DNA from: Mesorhizobium sp.
Lineage (GTDB): Bacteria; Pseudomonadota; Alphaproteobacteria; Rhizobiales; Rhizobiaceae
Assembly (NCBI GenBank): GCA_004017275.1
Contig: SAKE01000001.1
Coordinates: forward strand, 682,001 to 746,000
Direction of reading: 5' to 3'
Length of the DNA stretch: 64,000 bases
Position numbers and translations under genes: made by a program. Shown piece after piece: positions 26,505 through 38,196 of the stretch. The first letter of the stretch is position 1; the number at the start of each line of letters is the position of its first letter. The notes beneath the pieces are model-generated. The model searched no databases, was not told the DNA's origin, and worked only from the letters and a program-made list of their open reading frames with translations.

Positions 26505-26789
26505 ATGATTTCATCAGGATTCGTTGCCGAGATTTTGGGCGCAGCTCTCATGATGGCGCTCACGGGCGCGCTCGTCGCCTGGATTTTACGAAAGATCACT
26601 CGAATCGGGCTATTGCCATCTTATGCACTTGGCATCGCGGCCATGACGTTTGTCGCAGCCGCGCTGTATGTCTCCGGCCACGACGGGACAGTCGACTACC
26701 TGAGTGCTTGGATCAAATATGCGATCGGTGGCGTCATCGGCTTCCTGATTCTCTACACGACTTCGCGCCGGTCTATCAGCAAGGCATAA
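26505..26789 (+). CDS. Small three-helix membrane protein, unknown
   Basis: A 94-residue protein with three hydrophobic segments (about residues 7-25, 35-57 and 68-86) and short polar loops; the C-terminus is basic. A strong ribosome-binding site, TTAGGGGGG, lies about 9 bases upstream of the ATG. No family is recognised. It sits between VapBC and tldD on the plus strand and appears monocistronic. Confidence 0.65.
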   Translation: MISSGFVAEILGAALMMALTGALVAWILRKITRIGLLPSYALGIAAMTFVAAALYVSGHDGTVDYLSAWIKYAIGGVIGFLILYTTSRRSISKA

Positions 26790-26814
26790 CGGCCCGGCCA
26801 GAGGGGCCGATCGA

Positions 26815-28227
26815 TCAAACCCTGGTACCGCCCACCGTCATCTGGTTCATGCGCAGATGCGGCTGGCCGACGCCAACCGGCACGCCCTGTCCAGCTTTGC
26901 CGCACATGCCGATGCCGGTGTCGAGCTTCATGTCGTTGCCGATCATCGAGACGCGGTGCATGGCGTCCGGTCCGTTGCCGATCAGCATGGCGCCCTTGAT
27001 CGGCTGGGTCACCTTGCCGTTTTCGATCATGTAGGCTTCGGTGCAACCGAAGACGAATTTGCCGGAGGTGATGTCGACCTGGCCGCCGCCGAAGGAAACG
27101 GCATAGATGCCGTTCTTGACCGAGGCGATGATCTCGTCCGGCTCCATGTCGCCCGACGTCATGTAGGTGTTGGTCATGCGCGGCATCGGCTGGTACGCAT
27201 AGCCTTCCCGCCGGCCGTTGCCGGTCGCCTTCATGCCCATCAGCCTGGCATTCTGGCGATCCTGCATGTAGCCGACCAGTTTGCCGTCCTCGATCAGCAC
27301 ATTGCGGGCCGATGGCGTGCCTTCGTCGTCGACAGTGAGCGAGCCGCGCCGCTCGGGCATGGTGCCGTCGTCGACGACGGTGACCCCCTTGGCGGCGACC
27401 TGCTGGCCGAGCAGGCCGGCGAAGGCCGAGGTCTTCTTGCGGTTGAAATCGCCTTCCAGCCCATGGCCGACAGCCTCGTGCAGCATGACGCCCGGCCAGC
27501 CGCTGGACAGCACGATGTCGAAGGTGCCGGCCGGCGCCGGGATGGCCTCGAGATTGACCAGCGCTTGCCGGAGCGCCTCCTTGGCGGCGTGCTTCCAGCT
27601 GTCCTCGATCAGGAATTCGCCAAAGGCCTTGCGGCCACCCATGCCGTAGGAGCCGCTCTCCTGGCGGTCGCCATCGCCGACCACGACAGAGACGTTGATG
27701 CGAACCAGCGGCCGGATGTCGCGCACCATTTGGCCATCGGCGCGCACGATCTCGACATGCTGCCAGGAGGCGGCGAGCGAGGCCGAAACCTGGCGCACAC
27801 GTGGATCCTCGGCGCGCAGCCAGGCATCGATTTCCTGCAAAAGCTTTGCCTTGGCCTCGAAGGAAGGCGAGGGGATCGGGTTCTCGTCGCCATAAAGATG
27901 GCGGTTGGTGCGGGCGGGCGCGGCGGCAAGCGTGCCGGAATAGCCGCCCTTGACGGTTGAGACGGCGTCGGCCGCACGCAGCAGCGAGGCTTCGGACAGG
28001 TCGCTGGAATGGGCATAGCCGCTTGCTTCGCCGGCAACGGCGCGCAGGCCAAAACCCTGGTCGGTGTTGAAGTTGGCGGTCTTCAGGCGGCCATTGTCGA
28101 ACATCAGCGCTTCGCTCTCGCTGTATTCGAGGAATAGCTCGCCGTCGTCGGCACCGTTGATGGTCTCAGCGACGATCTGCTTGATGCGATCGTCTGAAAT
28201 GTCGAATTGGCCGATCAGGCTGTTCAT
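26815..28227 (-). CDS. tldD: TldD metalloprotease-like protein
   Basis: A 470-residue member of the TldD/PmbA (U62) family, which with TldE/PmbA degrades unfolded peptides and matures some modified peptides. The zinc motif HEAVGHGLEGD is near residue 250, with YMTSGDMEPDE and the C-terminal Cys strands further on (FGCTEAY, GMCGKAGQG). ATG 28227 is the natural start; the longer frame upstream is a shadow of ialB. The pmbA partner is outside the window. Confidence 0.95.
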   Translation of the reverse strand: MNSLIGQFDISDDRIKQIVAETINGADDGELFLEYSESEALMFDNGRLKTANFNTDQGFGLRAVAGEASGYAHSSDLSEASLLRAADAVSTVKGGYSGTLAAAPARTNRHLYGDENPIPSPSFEAKAKLLQEIDAWLRAEDPRVRQVSASLAASWQHVEIVRADGQMVRDIRPLVRINVSVVVGDGDRQESGSYGMGGRKAFGEFLIEDSWKHAAKEALRQALVNLEAIPAPAGTFDIVLSSGWPGVMLHEAVGHGLEGDFNRKKTSAFAGLLGQQVAAKGVTVVDDGTMPERRGSLTVDDEGTPSARNVLIEDGKLVGYMQDRQNARLMGMKATGNGRREGYAYQPMPRMTNTYMTSGDMEPDEIIASVKNGIYAVSFGGGQVDITSGKFVFGCTEAYMIENGKVTQPIKGAMLIGNGPDAMHRVSMIGNDMKLDTGIGMCGKAGQGVPVGVGQPHLRMNQMTVGGTRV

Positions 28228-28355
28228 GGCGCATCCGTTCACAGGAGGAATAGGTCTTTGCCACGATGTAGGCGCGAAGGCACGCCGAGACAATCGTTCC
28301 GCGGCGTTGTGAGGAGCAAATGGGTTCCGCCGACGGGTTGTCGACGTCACTTCTG

Positions 28356-28880
28356 TCAGGGCAGGGCGGCGAAACCGTCGGCAAAACCCTTGAGGTCGAC
28401 AGGGATGCCGATGCCTTCCTCCGGCGTCTGGAAGACGATGAAGGTGGCCGATGTGCCGGTCTTCAGCGTGTCGAGCAGCGGCTTTTCGAGAATGACCTCG
28501 GCATAGCAGCCATCCTGGAAGCAGCGCACGAAATAGGCGCGGCCGATATCCTTGCCGTCGACATTGAGGCCGAGTCCGTTGGGCAAAAGCACGCCCAGCG
28601 GCGCCAGCACGCGCAGGATCTCCGCCTTGTTGTCGGCGGTGCGCAGCACGACGACCGACAGCCCCATCTCCGGACGGTCCTCGGCGACGACGTTCTGCAT
28701 CATCACGCATTGTTCCGAAGTGGCACCGGCCGGCGTGTCGCAGATGATCGACCACGCGCCATGCGTCGAGCGGACCGTGCCGCTCGGCTGTGCGGCGTTG
28801 GCCATGCCCGACGAGCCGATACCAGACAGGGCGGCGAGAAAGATGACCTTCGCCCAGTTTCTCGAAAGCCAAGAGTTCAT
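28356..28880 (-). CDS. Invasion-associated locus B (IalB) family protein
   Basis: A 174-residue exported protein: a signal peptide ending near MANAAQ and an IalB domain with HGAWSIICDTPAG, QCVMMQNVV, and the paired cysteines in FVRCFQDGCYAEV. Named from Bartonella, where IalB helps erythrocyte invasion, but the family is general in rhizobia and probably has an envelope role. ATG 28880 is chosen over one 7 codons upstream. It may be co-transcribed with tldD, 128 bases downstream. Confidence 0.88.
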   Translation of the reverse strand: MNSWLSRNWAKVIFLAALSGIGSSGMANAAQPSGTVRSTHGAWSIICDTPAGATSEQCVMMQNVVAEDRPEMGLSVVVLRTADNKAEILRVLAPLGVLLPNGLGLNVDGKDIGRAYFVRCFQDGCYAEVILEKPLLDTLKTGTSATFIVFQTPEEGIGIPVDLKGFADGFAALP

Positions 28881-29247
28881 AACGGCTCCATTGCGAATCA
28901 CGGCACTTTAAGCCGCCCCAAAGCCAAGTAAAGGACGAGACCGCGCCCGGTCTGCCCCGAAAAAGCCAATTCGGCGCTTTTCCCTGTCAATTTCGCCCGA
29001 ATTGCGACGTCCGCCACGCGCGGCCCGCAAGTACGCGGCCGTTGGCCCAACATAGGCGATTCGAGGCTGCCGCCGGTTCGTGCAAACGCACATCCGGGCT
29101 TGCGCGCAAAAATGCCGCACGGTTTCGCCCGCTCCTTTCTTGCGGAGGGAAAAAGAGTATGGTTTGAACCACTTTGAAACTGTCGGGATTCCCGTCCCGG
29201 CATTGTTCGTTATTCTCGTGGGTACCGCAGCGAGGAACTGGGAGACG
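28881..29247. other. Divergent intergenic region between ialB and the cox cluster
   Basis: These 367 bases must hold promoters for both ialB (minus) and coxB (plus). The first two thirds are G+C-rich. The segment from about 29150 is richer in A+T (GAGTATGGTTTGAACCACTTT) and is the likeliest site for the cox promoter, but no -10/-35 pair is convincing. A frame is open through here into coxB, without homology to the protein. Confidence 0.45.
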
Positions 29248-30156
29248 ATGAGGGCGATGAGAAATTTCCTGGCAAACGCCAAGGTTCCAGCAAGTGCCAA
29301 GTTTCTAAGTGCTTGTGCTGCTATCATTTTTTTCGCCGGCGCACCCGCCCTTGCCGACCAGCCCAAGGACTGGGAGACAACCTTCCAGGCGCCGGCGACC
29401 GACATGATGCGGCAGATCGAGTGGTTCGGAAACTACACGATGTGGTTCATCGTCCCGATCACCATCCTGGTGCTGCTTCTTCTCGCCTATTGCATCGTCA
29501 GATTCCGCGCCAGCGCAAACCCGGTTCCGTCCAAGACCAGCCACAACACGCTGATCGAAGTGATCTGGACTGTCGGCCCGGTCGTCATCCTGCTTTGCCT
29601 CGCAATTCCCTCGTTCCAGCTGCTGACCGCGCAATACACGCCGCCGGAGGAAGCAAAGCTGACCGTCAAGGCGACCGGCAACCAGTGGAACTGGGACTAC
29701 GAGTACCAGACCGAGAACACGCTTTCCTTCAACTCCGCGATCCTCCAGGACACCGACCGCGCCGCCGCCGGCAAGGAGGACCGCAAGGTCTATCCGCGCC
29801 TGCTCGCGGTCGACAACGAGCTGGTGGTGCCGGTCAACACGATGACGCGCGTGCTTGTCACTGCGACCGACGTGATCCACTCCTTTGCCATGCCGTCGTT
29901 CGGCATCAAGATCGACGCCATTCCGGGTCGCACCAACGAGACCTGGTTCAAGGCGGAGAAGGAGGGCCTTTACTACGGCCAGTGCTCGCAGCTCTGCGGC
30001 AAGGACCATGCCTTCATGCCGATCGCCATCCGCGTCGTCTCCGACGCGCAGTTTAAGACCTGGCTGGCGGCAGCCAAGACCGATCTGCCCGGCGCCAACA
30101 AGACGCTGATGGCCGAGGTCGACGGCCAGAACAAGGTAGCGGCCGCCGGCAACTGA
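29248..30156 (+). CDS. coxB: Cytochrome c oxidase subunit II
   Basis: Subunit II of the aa3-type oxidase, which accepts electrons from cytochrome c at its CuA centre. The 302-residue precursor has a signal sequence ending near PALAD and two membrane helices. The CuA domain shows the aromatic electron-entry stretch NQWNWDYEY, HSFAMPSFGIK and the copper ligands YGQCSQLCGKDHAFMP. ATG 29248 has GGGAG close upstream; ATG 29257 is an alternative. It heads the cox operon. Confidence 0.96.
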   Translation: MRAMRNFLANAKVPASAKFLSACAAIIFFAGAPALADQPKDWETTFQAPATDMMRQIEWFGNYTMWFIVPITILVLLLLAYCIVRFRASANPVPSKTSHNTLIEVIWTVGPVVILLCLAIPSFQLLTAQYTPPEEAKLTVKATGNQWNWDYEYQTENTLSFNSAILQDTDRAAAGKEDRKVYPRLLAVDNELVVPVNTMTRVLVTATDVIHSFAMPSFGIKIDAIPGRTNETWFKAEKEGLYYGQCSQLCGKDHAFMPIAIRVVSDAQFKTWLAAAKTDLPGANKTLMAEVDGQNKVAAAGN

Positions 30157-30179
30157 TGCCGCGGGTTAGCAAGATTTAG

Positions 30180-31847
<1,668 letters not shown>

Positions 31848-31870
31848 GGCGGCTGCCCGCTCGAATACGA

Positions 31871-31894
31871 AACCGCCGGCCTGCCGGCGGTTTT
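31871..31894 (+). terminator. Hairpin with short T-run between coxA and ctaB
   Basis: AACCGCCGG (31871-31879) pairs with CCGGCGGTT (31884-31892) around a 4-base loop and is followed by TT and GG. It could end part of the coxBA transcripts and so give more structural subunits than assembly factors. Confidence 0.7.
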
Positions 31895-31923
31895 GGCCAA
31901 CGGAATGATGGACTTAAGTACGC

Positions 31924-32868
31924 ATGGCCCTTGTCGACGACCCATTGATTGACGAAGCGGGCTTTCGCATGTCGGAAGCGACGGCGGGCGATTTCTTCGC
32001 CCTGCTGAAGCCGCGCGTCATGTCGCTGGTGGTGTTCACAGCCTTTGTCGGTCTGGTCGCGGCACCCGTGACCATCAATCCCCTGCTGGCGGTGATCGCC
32101 ATCCTGGCTATCGCAATAGGCGCTGGCGCCTCCGGCGCGCTCAACATGTGGTACGATGCCGACATCGACGCGGTGATGACCAGGACCGCCAGCCGTCCAG
32201 TTCCGGCCGGTCGCATCCAGCCGCATGAAGCGCTGAGTTTCGGCCTGGTGCTGTCGGTGCTGTCGGTGATGACGCTCGGCGTGCTGGTCAACTGGCTGGC
32301 GGCGACGCTGCTGGCGTTCACCATCTTTTTCTATGCCGTCGTCTACACGATGTGGCTGAAGCGTTGGACGCCGCAGAACATCGTCATCGGCGGCGCCGCG
32401 GGTGCGATTCCGCCTGTGATCGGCTGGGCCGCGGTGACAGGGACGGTCAGCCTTGAAAGCATCGTCCTGTTCCTGATCATCTTCCTGTGGACGCCGCCGC
32501 ATTTCTGGGCGCTGGCGCTGTTCAAGTCCGAGGACTACGCCAAGGCCGGTATCCCGATGATGCCGAACGTCGCCGGGCACGCTTCGACCCGCCGCCAGAT
32601 CTTTGCCTATGCGCTGGTGCTGGCTCCCGTCGGCGTACTGCCGTGGCTGCTTGGCTACACCACGCCGGTCTATGGTGTGGCCGCCCTGCTGCTCGGGGTC
32701 GGTTTTGTCTGGTACGCGTGGAAAGTGCTTGGCATGGCCGACGACGACCGCGTCATGAAGCCGGCCAAGGCCCTGTTCGCTTATTCGCTGCTTTATCTCT
32801 TCGCCATCTTCGCTGCCTACCTGGCCGACAGCGTTGTCGAACGCGCGCTTGCCATAGGTGGAGCATGA
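31924..32868 (+). CDS. ctaB: Protohaem IX farnesyltransferase (haem O synthase)
   Basis: Integral membrane prenyltransferase that converts haem B to haem O for the oxidase. The 314 residues hold about eight to nine helices and the two Asp-rich motifs: [15 protein letters not shown] with SRPVPAGRI, and the second around [15 protein letters not shown]. The stop overlaps the next ATG (ATGA), so coxF is translationally coupled. It is part of the cox assembly block. Confidence 0.95.
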   Translation: MALVDDPLIDEAGFRMSEATAGDFFALLKPRVMSLVVFTAFVGLVAAPVTINPLLAVIAILAIAIGAGASGALNMWYDADIDAVMTRTASRPVPAGRIQPHEALSFGLVLSVLSVMTLGVLVNWLAATLLAFTIFFYAVVYTMWLKRWTPQNIVIGGAAGAIPPVIGWAAVTGTVSLESIVLFLIIFLWTPPHFWALALFKSEDYAKAGIPMMPNVAGHASTRRQIFAYALVLAPVGVLPWLLGYTTPVYGVAALLLGVGFVWYAWKVLGMADDDRVMKPAKALFAYSLLYLFAIFAAYLADSVVERALAIGGA

Positions 32869-33029
32869 CCATGATCGAGGAAAAGCTCGAGACTGTCACT
32901 TTGACCGAGCGTCAGAAGAAGGCCCAGCGCAGCCGTTCTATCGCCATCGGCGTGGCGCTGGCGCTGCTGGTCGTCATTTTCTACATCGCGACGATCGTGA
33001 AGTTCGGCCACAATCTGGGCACGATGTGA
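32865..33029 (+). CDS. CoxF-like small membrane protein
   Basis: A 54-residue protein with a charged N-terminus ([20 protein letters not shown]) and one membrane helix ([23 protein letters not shown]). Proteins of this size and shape sit between ctaB and ctaG in many alphaproteobacteria and are annotated CoxF or cytochrome oxidase small assembly protein. It overlaps ctaB by four bases and ctaG by one base, so three genes are translationally linked. The second ATG, at 32871, is an alternative start. Confidence 0.85.
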   Translation: MTMIEEKLETVTLTERQKKAQRSRSIAIGVALALLVVIFYIATIVKFGHNLGTM

Positions 33030-33661
33030 TGAGCTTCGAGACGTCCAAAAAAACGACGGGCAAGAGCGGCAACGTCATTGTCGCGGCGGTCTGCCTTGCC
33101 TTCTTCACGGGCATGATCGGCATGGCCTATGCCGCGGTGCCGCTCTACAAGATGTTCTGCCAGGCGACGGGCTATGGCGGCACGACGCAACGCGCCGAGA
33201 AGCAGTATGCCGGCCGCGTGCTCGACCGTGAGATCACCGTCCGCTTCGACGCCAACATCGCCGGCGTACCGTGGGAATTCCAGCCGGTCCAGCGCTCGAT
33301 GACGATGAAAATCGGCGAGACGGTGCAGGCGCACTATCAGGCGACCAACAAGTTCGATCGCCCCGTGACCGGCCGCGCCACCTTCAACGTCCAGCCTGAA
33401 CTGGCAGGTCCCTATTTCAACAAGGTCGAGTGCTTCTGCTTCACCGACACGACGCTGAAGCCCGGCGAGACGCTAGACATGCCGGTCCTGTTTTATGTGG
33501 ACCCCGATATCGTCAATGTGCCGGAACTGAAGGACGTGAAGACGATCACTCTGTCCTACACGATGTTCCCGGTCGAGAAAACCAAGCCGGTCGCCTCTTC
33601 GGAGCCGGCCCAGGGCAACAGCAAGACAAATTCGAATACCGAAGCAAATCTCGGGGGTTGA
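33029..33661 (+). CDS. ctaG: Cytochrome c oxidase assembly protein CtaG (Cox11)
   Basis: Delivers copper to the CuB site of subunit I. The 210-residue protein has one N-terminal membrane helix and a periplasmic Ig-like domain with the copper-binding CFCFTD motif, preceded by [22 protein letters not shown] follows the helix, as in the family. The C-terminal 25 residues are low-complexity (Ser, Asn, Thr). The ATG shares its A with the coxF stop. Confidence 0.95.
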   Translation: MSFETSKKTTGKSGNVIVAAVCLAFFTGMIGMAYAAVPLYKMFCQATGYGGTTQRAEKQYAGRVLDREITVRFDANIAGVPWEFQPVQRSMTMKIGETVQAHYQATNKFDRPVTGRATFNVQPELAGPYFNKVECFCFTDTTLKPGETLDMPVLFYVDPDIVNVPELKDVKTITLSYTMFPVEKTKPVASSEPAQGNSKTNSNTEANLGG

Positions 33662-33662
33662 T

Positions 33663-34544
33663 ATGGCCGACGCGCACGCAAAACCACAGCATGACTATCA
33701 TCTCGTCGACCCGAGCCCGTGGCCTTTCCTGGGATCGGTAGGCGCACTCGTCACCGCCTTTGGCGGCGTCTGCCTGATGGAATACCTGAAGGGCGGCTCG
33801 TTCCCGATCTTCGGCTTCAACATCGCCAATCCGTGGCTGTTCTTCATCGGCATCGTGATCGTCCTCTACACCATGTTCGCCTGGTGGTCGGACACGATCA
33901 AGGAAGCGCATGAGGGCCATCATACGCGCGTCGTGTCGCTGCACCTGCGCTACGGCATGATCATGTTCATCGCCTCGGAGGTGATGTTCTTCGTTGCCTG
34001 GTTCTGGGCCTATTTCGACGCCAGCCTGTTTCCGAGCGAAGTCCAGCAATATGCCCGCACCGCGTTCACCGGCGGCGTCTGGCCGCCGAAGGGCATGGAG
34101 GTTCTCGATCCCTTCCATCTGCCGCTCTATAACACTGTCATCCTGCTCCTGTCGGGCACCACGGTCACCTGGGCGCACCATTCGCTCATCCATGGCGATC
34201 GCAAGGGGCTGATCAACGGCCTGGTGCTGACCGTCGGCCTCGGCATGCTGTTCACCATGGTGCAGGCCTATGAGTACATGCACGCTCCGTTTGCCTTCAA
34301 GGATTCCATCTATGGCGCCACCTTCTTCATGGCGACCGGCTTCCACGGCTTCCATGTCATCATCGGCACCATTTTCCTGTTGGTTTGCCTGATCCGGGCG
34401 ATGAAGGGTGATTTCACCCCCAAGCAGCATTTCGGCTTCGAGGCGGCCGCCTGGTACTGGCACTTCGTCGACGTGGTCTGGCTGTTCCTGTTCACCTCGA
34501 TCTACGTCTGGGGATCGGTCGGCGCGGTGATCGAGGGCCACTGA
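33663..34544 (+). CDS. coxC: Cytochrome c oxidase subunit III
   Basis: A 293-residue seven-helix subunit stabilising the catalytic core. It shows [12 protein letters not shown] at the N-terminus, [15 protein letters not shown], the conserved Glu-containing helix [18 protein letters not shown], and [15 protein letters not shown] at the C-terminus. It begins 1 base after the ctaG stop and is followed by the strongest terminator in the window, which closes this part of the operon. Confidence 0.97.
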   Translation: MADAHAKPQHDYHLVDPSPWPFLGSVGALVTAFGGVCLMEYLKGGSFPIFGFNIANPWLFFIGIVIVLYTMFAWWSDTIKEAHEGHHTRVVSLHLRYGMIMFIASEVMFFVAWFWAYFDASLFPSEVQQYARTAFTGGVWPPKGMEVLDPFHLPLYNTVILLLSGTTVTWAHHSLIHGDRKGLINGLVLTVGLGMLFTMVQAYEYMHAPFAFKDSIYGATFFMATGFHGFHVIIGTIFLLVCLIRAMKGDFTPKQHFGFEAAAWYWHFVDVVWLFLFTSIYVWGSVGAVIEGH

Positions 34545-34571
34545 TTCCCGGCCTGAGAGATTTCTATTTCT

Positions 34572-34610
34572 AGAAGGCGGCCCCGGCGACGTGGCCGCCT
34601 TCTCTTTTTT
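34572..34610 (+). terminator. Strong intrinsic terminator after coxC
   Basis: AGAAGGCGGCC (34572-34582) pairs perfectly with GGCCGCCTTCT (34593-34603) around a 10-base loop, followed by C and six T. It ends the cox transcript 28 bases after coxC, so genes downstream need their own promoter or read-through. Confidence 0.92.
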
Positions 34611-34617
34611 CGGCGCA

Positions 34618-34957
34618 ATGATCGCCGATCGATGGACGATGCGGCTGACACTCCCGGCGTTTGCCGGCGAGAAGGCCGACCTGCTGCGTGTCCACAAAAC
34701 GGAACGGCGACTGGAACTGATCGGCGACGGCAAGATCCTGCGAAGCTACGACATCGCTCTCGGCGACGAGGCTGTCGCCAAGGCGCGCAATGTCGAGGCG
34801 GGTGGCATGATCCTGATCCACGGCCAGAATGGTTAAGGCTGGTGGCTGCTTCAATTGGTCGACTGGACCGACTGCTGTATTGCGGTTACGGACTCCGACG
34901 TGAATGAAATCTGGGCAATGGTGGCCGATGGCACATCGATCGGAGATCGAGCGGTAA
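34618..34957 (+). pseudogene. Decayed L,D-transpeptidase (YkuD/ErfK) gene
   Basis: Fragments of the YkuD fold are readable: DLLRVHKTERRLELIGDGK and YDIALGDE, then GGMILIHGQNG, a TAA at 34834-34836, and in the same frame DWTDCCIAVTDSDVNEIW. A further shift is needed to reach the usual ending (SEIER, stop at 34955-34957). The segment of about 40 residues normally between the ALG strand and the GGMIxIHG strand is missing, and the Gly before the catalytic Cys is changed. It therefore carries a deletion, a nonsense codon and a frameshift. Intact relatives cross-link peptidoglycan or anchor lipoproteins. Confidence 0.8.
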
Positions 34958-34960
34958 ACA

Positions 34961-35365
34961 ATGAGCGACGACGCTTCCAAGAGTGAAGATAGGGCGATCT
35001 GGCCTCCGATCGATCCGATTTCGGCCGGCCTGCACGGCCGCTGTCCGCGCTGCGGCGAGGGGCGGTTGTTTTCCGGCTTCCTCACCGTCGGCAAACGCTG
35101 CGTCAATTGCGGCCTCGATTATTCCTACGCCGATGCCGGTGACGGGCCAGCCGTCTTCGTCATCCTGATCATCGGTTTCATCATTGTCGGCCTGGCGCTC
35201 TGGGTGGAAGTCACGCTGAGCCCGCCGCTCTGGCTGCATCTGCTGGTATGGATTCCGCTGGCTGTCGCGCTGTGCCTGACAGCGCTGCGGCTGATCAAGG
35301 GCGTGCTGCTCACCCTGCAATACCGCAATAAGGCGGCCGAGGGCCGGGTGGATCGCGGTGAATGA
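34961..35365 (+). CDS. DUF983 family membrane protein
   Basis: A 134-residue protein with an N-terminal zinc-ribbon-like pair of motifs (CPRCGEG and CVNCGLD) and two membrane helices after residue 65. DUF983 proteins sit beside surf1 and coxC in many alphaproteobacteria, which suggests a part in oxidase biogenesis, but no function is proven. It overlaps surf1 by ATGA. Confidence 0.92.
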   Translation: MSDDASKSEDRAIWPPIDPISAGLHGRCPRCGEGRLFSGFLTVGKRCVNCGLDYSYADAGDGPAVFVILIIGFIIVGLALWVEVTLSPPLWLHLLVWIPLAVALCLTALRLIKGVLLTLQYRNKAAEGRVDRGE

Positions 35366-36117
35366 GCGACACATCCGTCAAAGCTGATGGTCGTTCGCGG
35401 CCGAGATCGGCATTGCTGTTCGGCCTTGGCCTTGGGCTATTCCTGATCCTGCTGGCGCTCGGCACCTGGCAGGTCCAGCGCCTGTACTGGAAGGAAGGTC
35501 TCCTCCAGACCATCGACCAGCGCACTCATTCGGCGCCACGGCCGCTGACGGAAATCGAGAAAGAATTCGCCGCCACCGGCGACGTCGACTACACGCCGGT
35601 CACTGTCACCGGCACGTTCCTGCATCAGGGCGAACGGCATTTCTACGCGACCTGGGAAGGCGAAGCCGGCTTCAATGTCTACACGCCGCTTGCCTTGGAC
35701 GATGGCCGCTTCGTGCTGATCAATCGCGGCTTCGTGCCTTACGATCTGAAGGATGCCGCCAAGCGCGCCAAGGGACAGGTCAGCGGCAAGGTGACGATAT
35801 CAGGGCTGGCCCGCAACCCGCTGCCGGCAAAGCCGTCGATGATGCTTCCCGACAACGACGTGGCGAAGAACATCTTCTACTGGAAGGACCGCGACATGAT
35901 GGCGGCAAGCGCCGGGCTGCCGGCGGGTGCTGCGCTGGTGCCAATCTTCATCGACGCCGACAAGACGCCAAATCCAGGCGGATTGCCGGTTGGCGGCGTC
36001 ACCATCATCGACCTGCCGAACAGCCATCTGCAATATGCGATGACATGGTACGGGCTTGCCGCGGCGCTCGCCGCCGTGCTCATCTTGCGGCTTCGCCGCT
36101 CCGCGAAAGAGGAATGA
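35362..36117 (+). CDS. SURF1 family oxidase assembly protein
   Basis: Helps insert haem a into subunit I. The 251 residues start and end with one membrane helix each, and between them lie LGTWQVQRLYWKE, DYTPVTVTGTF, GFNVYTPL, and VLINRGFVPYDLKD, all SURF1 landmarks. Near the C-terminus HLQYAMTWYGLA precedes the second helix. It is coupled to the DUF983 gene by a four-base overlap. Confidence 0.95.
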   Translation: MSDTSVKADGRSRPRSALLFGLGLGLFLILLALGTWQVQRLYWKEGLLQTIDQRTHSAPRPLTEIEKEFAATGDVDYTPVTVTGTFLHQGERHFYATWEGEAGFNVYTPLALDDGRFVLINRGFVPYDLKDAAKRAKGQVSGKVTISGLARNPLPAKPSMMLPDNDVAKNIFYWKDRDMMAASAGLPAGAALVPIFIDADKTPNPGGLPVGGVTIIDLPNSHLQYAMTWYGLAAALAAVLILRLRRSAKEE

Positions 36118-36206
36118 ACGCGACCGACAACCTTGACAGGGCCATCGCCCTTGACAGGACGGGGGTAGGCACCTCATTTCGGCGCTGACGAACCGGCTAG
36201 GATCTA

Positions 36207-37217
36207 ATGCTTCAGACAACCACCAAGCCTCCTTTGACGATCCGGCTCTGCCAGCCGCGCGGTTTTTGCGCGGGTGTAGACCGTGCCATTCAGATCGTCG
36301 TGCTGGCGCTGAAGAAATATGGCGCGCCGGTCTATGTCCGCCACGAGATCGTGCACAACCGCTACGTCGTTGAGGGGCTGCAAAGCCTTGGCGCCGTCTT
36401 CATCGAGGAACTCTCCGAGATTCCGGCCGAACACCGCCAGAGCCCGGTCGTGTTCTCGGCGCACGGCGTGCCGAAGTCGGTGCCGGCGGATGCCCAGGCG
36501 CGCAATCTCTTCTATCTCGATGCCACCTGCCCGCTGGTGTCGAAGGTTCACAAGCAGGCGATGCGCCATCAGCGGCTTGGCCGCCATGTGCTGTTGATCG
36601 GCCATGCCGGCCATCCCGAGGTGATCGGCACCATGGGCCAGCTGCCGGACGGGGCGGTGACGCTGATCGAGACCGAAGCCGATGCCGCCAAGCTCGCGCC
36701 AGCCGATCCGCAGGCACTCGGCTTCGTTACCCAGACCACGCTGTCGGTCGAGGACACCGCCGGCATCATCCGCGCCTTGCAGGATCGCTTTCCGGCCCTG
36801 CAGGCGCCGGCGGCGGAATCGATCTGCTACGCCACCACCAACCGCCAGGAGGCGGTCAAGGACACCGCTCCGGGCGCCGATCTCTATCTGATCGTCGGTG
36901 CACCCAATTCCTCCAATTCCCGGCGTCTTGTCGAAGTGGCGGAGCGCGCCGGCGCCACGATGTCGCTTCTCGTGCAGCGTGCCGCCGAGATTCCATGGAA
37001 TGAAATCGGCAACATTTCGACGCTCGGCCTGTCGGCCGGCGCGTCGGCGCCCGAAATCATCGTCGACGAGATCATCGACGCGTTCCGCCAACGCTTCGAT
37101 GTGACGATCGACCTGGCCATCACGGCCACGGAAACGGAGGATTTCCCGGTCATGCGGGTATTGCGCGATGTAGAACTGACGCGGGCCGACATGGCCTTCG
37201 TCAATGGAGCCGCGTAA
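36207..37217 (+). CDS. ispH: 4-hydroxy-3-methylbut-2-enyl diphosphate reductase
   Basis: Last enzyme of the MEP pathway, an iron-sulphur reductase giving IPP and DMAPP. The 336-residue protein has [12 protein letters not shown] with the first cluster Cys, [19 protein letters not shown] with the second, and [11 protein letters not shown] with the third. Substrate residues are seen in [10 protein letters not shown] and [10 protein letters not shown]. thrB begins 5 bases after the stop, so ispH, thrB and rnhA are probably one operon. Confidence 0.97.
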   Translation: MLQTTTKPPLTIRLCQPRGFCAGVDRAIQIVVLALKKYGAPVYVRHEIVHNRYVVEGLQSLGAVFIEELSEIPAEHRQSPVVFSAHGVPKSVPADAQARNLFYLDATCPLVSKVHKQAMRHQRLGRHVLLIGHAGHPEVIGTMGQLPDGAVTLIETEADAAKLAPADPQALGFVTQTTLSVEDTAGIIRALQDRFPALQAPAAESICYATTNRQEAVKDTAPGADLYLIVGAPNSSNSRRLVEVAERAGATMSLLVQRAAEIPWNEIGNISTLGLSAGASAPEIIVDEIIDAFRQRFDVTIDLAITATETEDFPVMRVLRDVELTRADMAFVNGAA

Positions 37218-37222
37218 GGCAT

Positions 37223-38185
37223 ATGGCGGTCTACACCGACGTTGCGGAAGGCGAACTCGGCGCATTCCTGAAGCACTATCCGGTCGGCGATCTTCTGTCC
37301 TACAAGGGCATCGCCGAAGGCACTGAGAATTCGAACTTCCTGCTGCACACCTCCAGCGGCTCCTACATCCTGACGCTCTATGAAAAGCGTGTCGAGAAGG
37401 CGGATCTGCCGTTTTTCCTCGGCCTGATGGGCCATCTTGCCAAGAAAGGCGTGTCCTGTCCGCTGCCGGTGACCGCGCATGACGGCAGCGTCATCGGCAC
37501 GCTCGCCGGCCGGCCGGCGGTTATCATCACCTTCCTCGAAGGGCTTTCATTGCGGCGGCCGACAGCGACGCATTGCGCAGAGGTCGGCAAGGCGCTGGCG
37601 CAGTTGCATCTGGCCGGCGCCGATTTTTCGATGACGCGCCGCAATGCACTGGCCATCGACGGCTGGCGCAAGCTCTGGGACGCGTCCCGTGATCGCGCCG
37701 ACGAGGTTGAGCCGGGCCTTGCGGCCGAAGTCGATGCCGATTTCGCCGATTTCGAGCGCAACTGGCCGAAAGACCTGCCGCAAGGCATCATCCATGCCGA
37801 TCTTTTCCCGGACAATGTTTTCTTCCTTGGCGAAAAGCTGTCCGGCCTGATCGATTTCTATTTCGCTTGCGACGACCTCTATGCCTACGATGTTGCCACT
37901 TGTCTCAACGCCTGGTGCTTCGAGAAGGATTTTTCCTTCAACCTCACCAAGGGCAAGGCGCTGCTTGCCGGATACCAGAGCGTGAGGCCCCTAAGCGACG
38001 AGGAGAAGGCGGCACTGCCTATGCTGGCGCGCGGTTCGGCGTTGCGCTTCATGCTGACCCGGCTGTACGACTGGCTGACTGTTCCCGATGGCGGGCTGGT
38101 GATGAAACGCGACCCGACCGAATACATCCGCAGGATGCGGTTCCACCGGGCGATCAAATCTCCTTCGGAATATGGATTGGCCTGA
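37223..38185 (+). CDS. thrB: Homoserine kinase, choline-kinase-like type
   Basis: Phosphorylates homoserine for threonine synthesis; the partner threonine synthase (thrC) is at 47.8 kb. The 320 residues belong to the aminoglycoside/choline kinase fold rather than the GHMP-type ThrB of enterobacteria. The motifs are [14 protein letters not shown] for ATP binding, [11 protein letters not shown] as the catalytic loop and [10 protein letters not shown] as the metal loop. It is located between ispH and rnhA with 5- and 11-base gaps. Confidence 0.95.
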   Translation: MAVYTDVAEGELGAFLKHYPVGDLLSYKGIAEGTENSNFLLHTSSGSYILTLYEKRVEKADLPFFLGLMGHLAKKGVSCPLPVTAHDGSVIGTLAGRPAVIITFLEGLSLRRPTATHCAEVGKALAQLHLAGADFSMTRRNALAIDGWRKLWDASRDRADEVEPGLAAEVDADFADFERNWPKDLPQGIIHADLFPDNVFFLGEKLSGLIDFYFACDDLYAYDVATCLNAWCFEKDFSFNLTKGKALLAGYQSVRPLSDEEKAALPMLARGSALRFMLTRLYDWLTVPDGGLVMKRDPTEYIRRMRFHRAIKSPSEYGLA

Positions 38186-38196
38186 TATGAGGTGTC

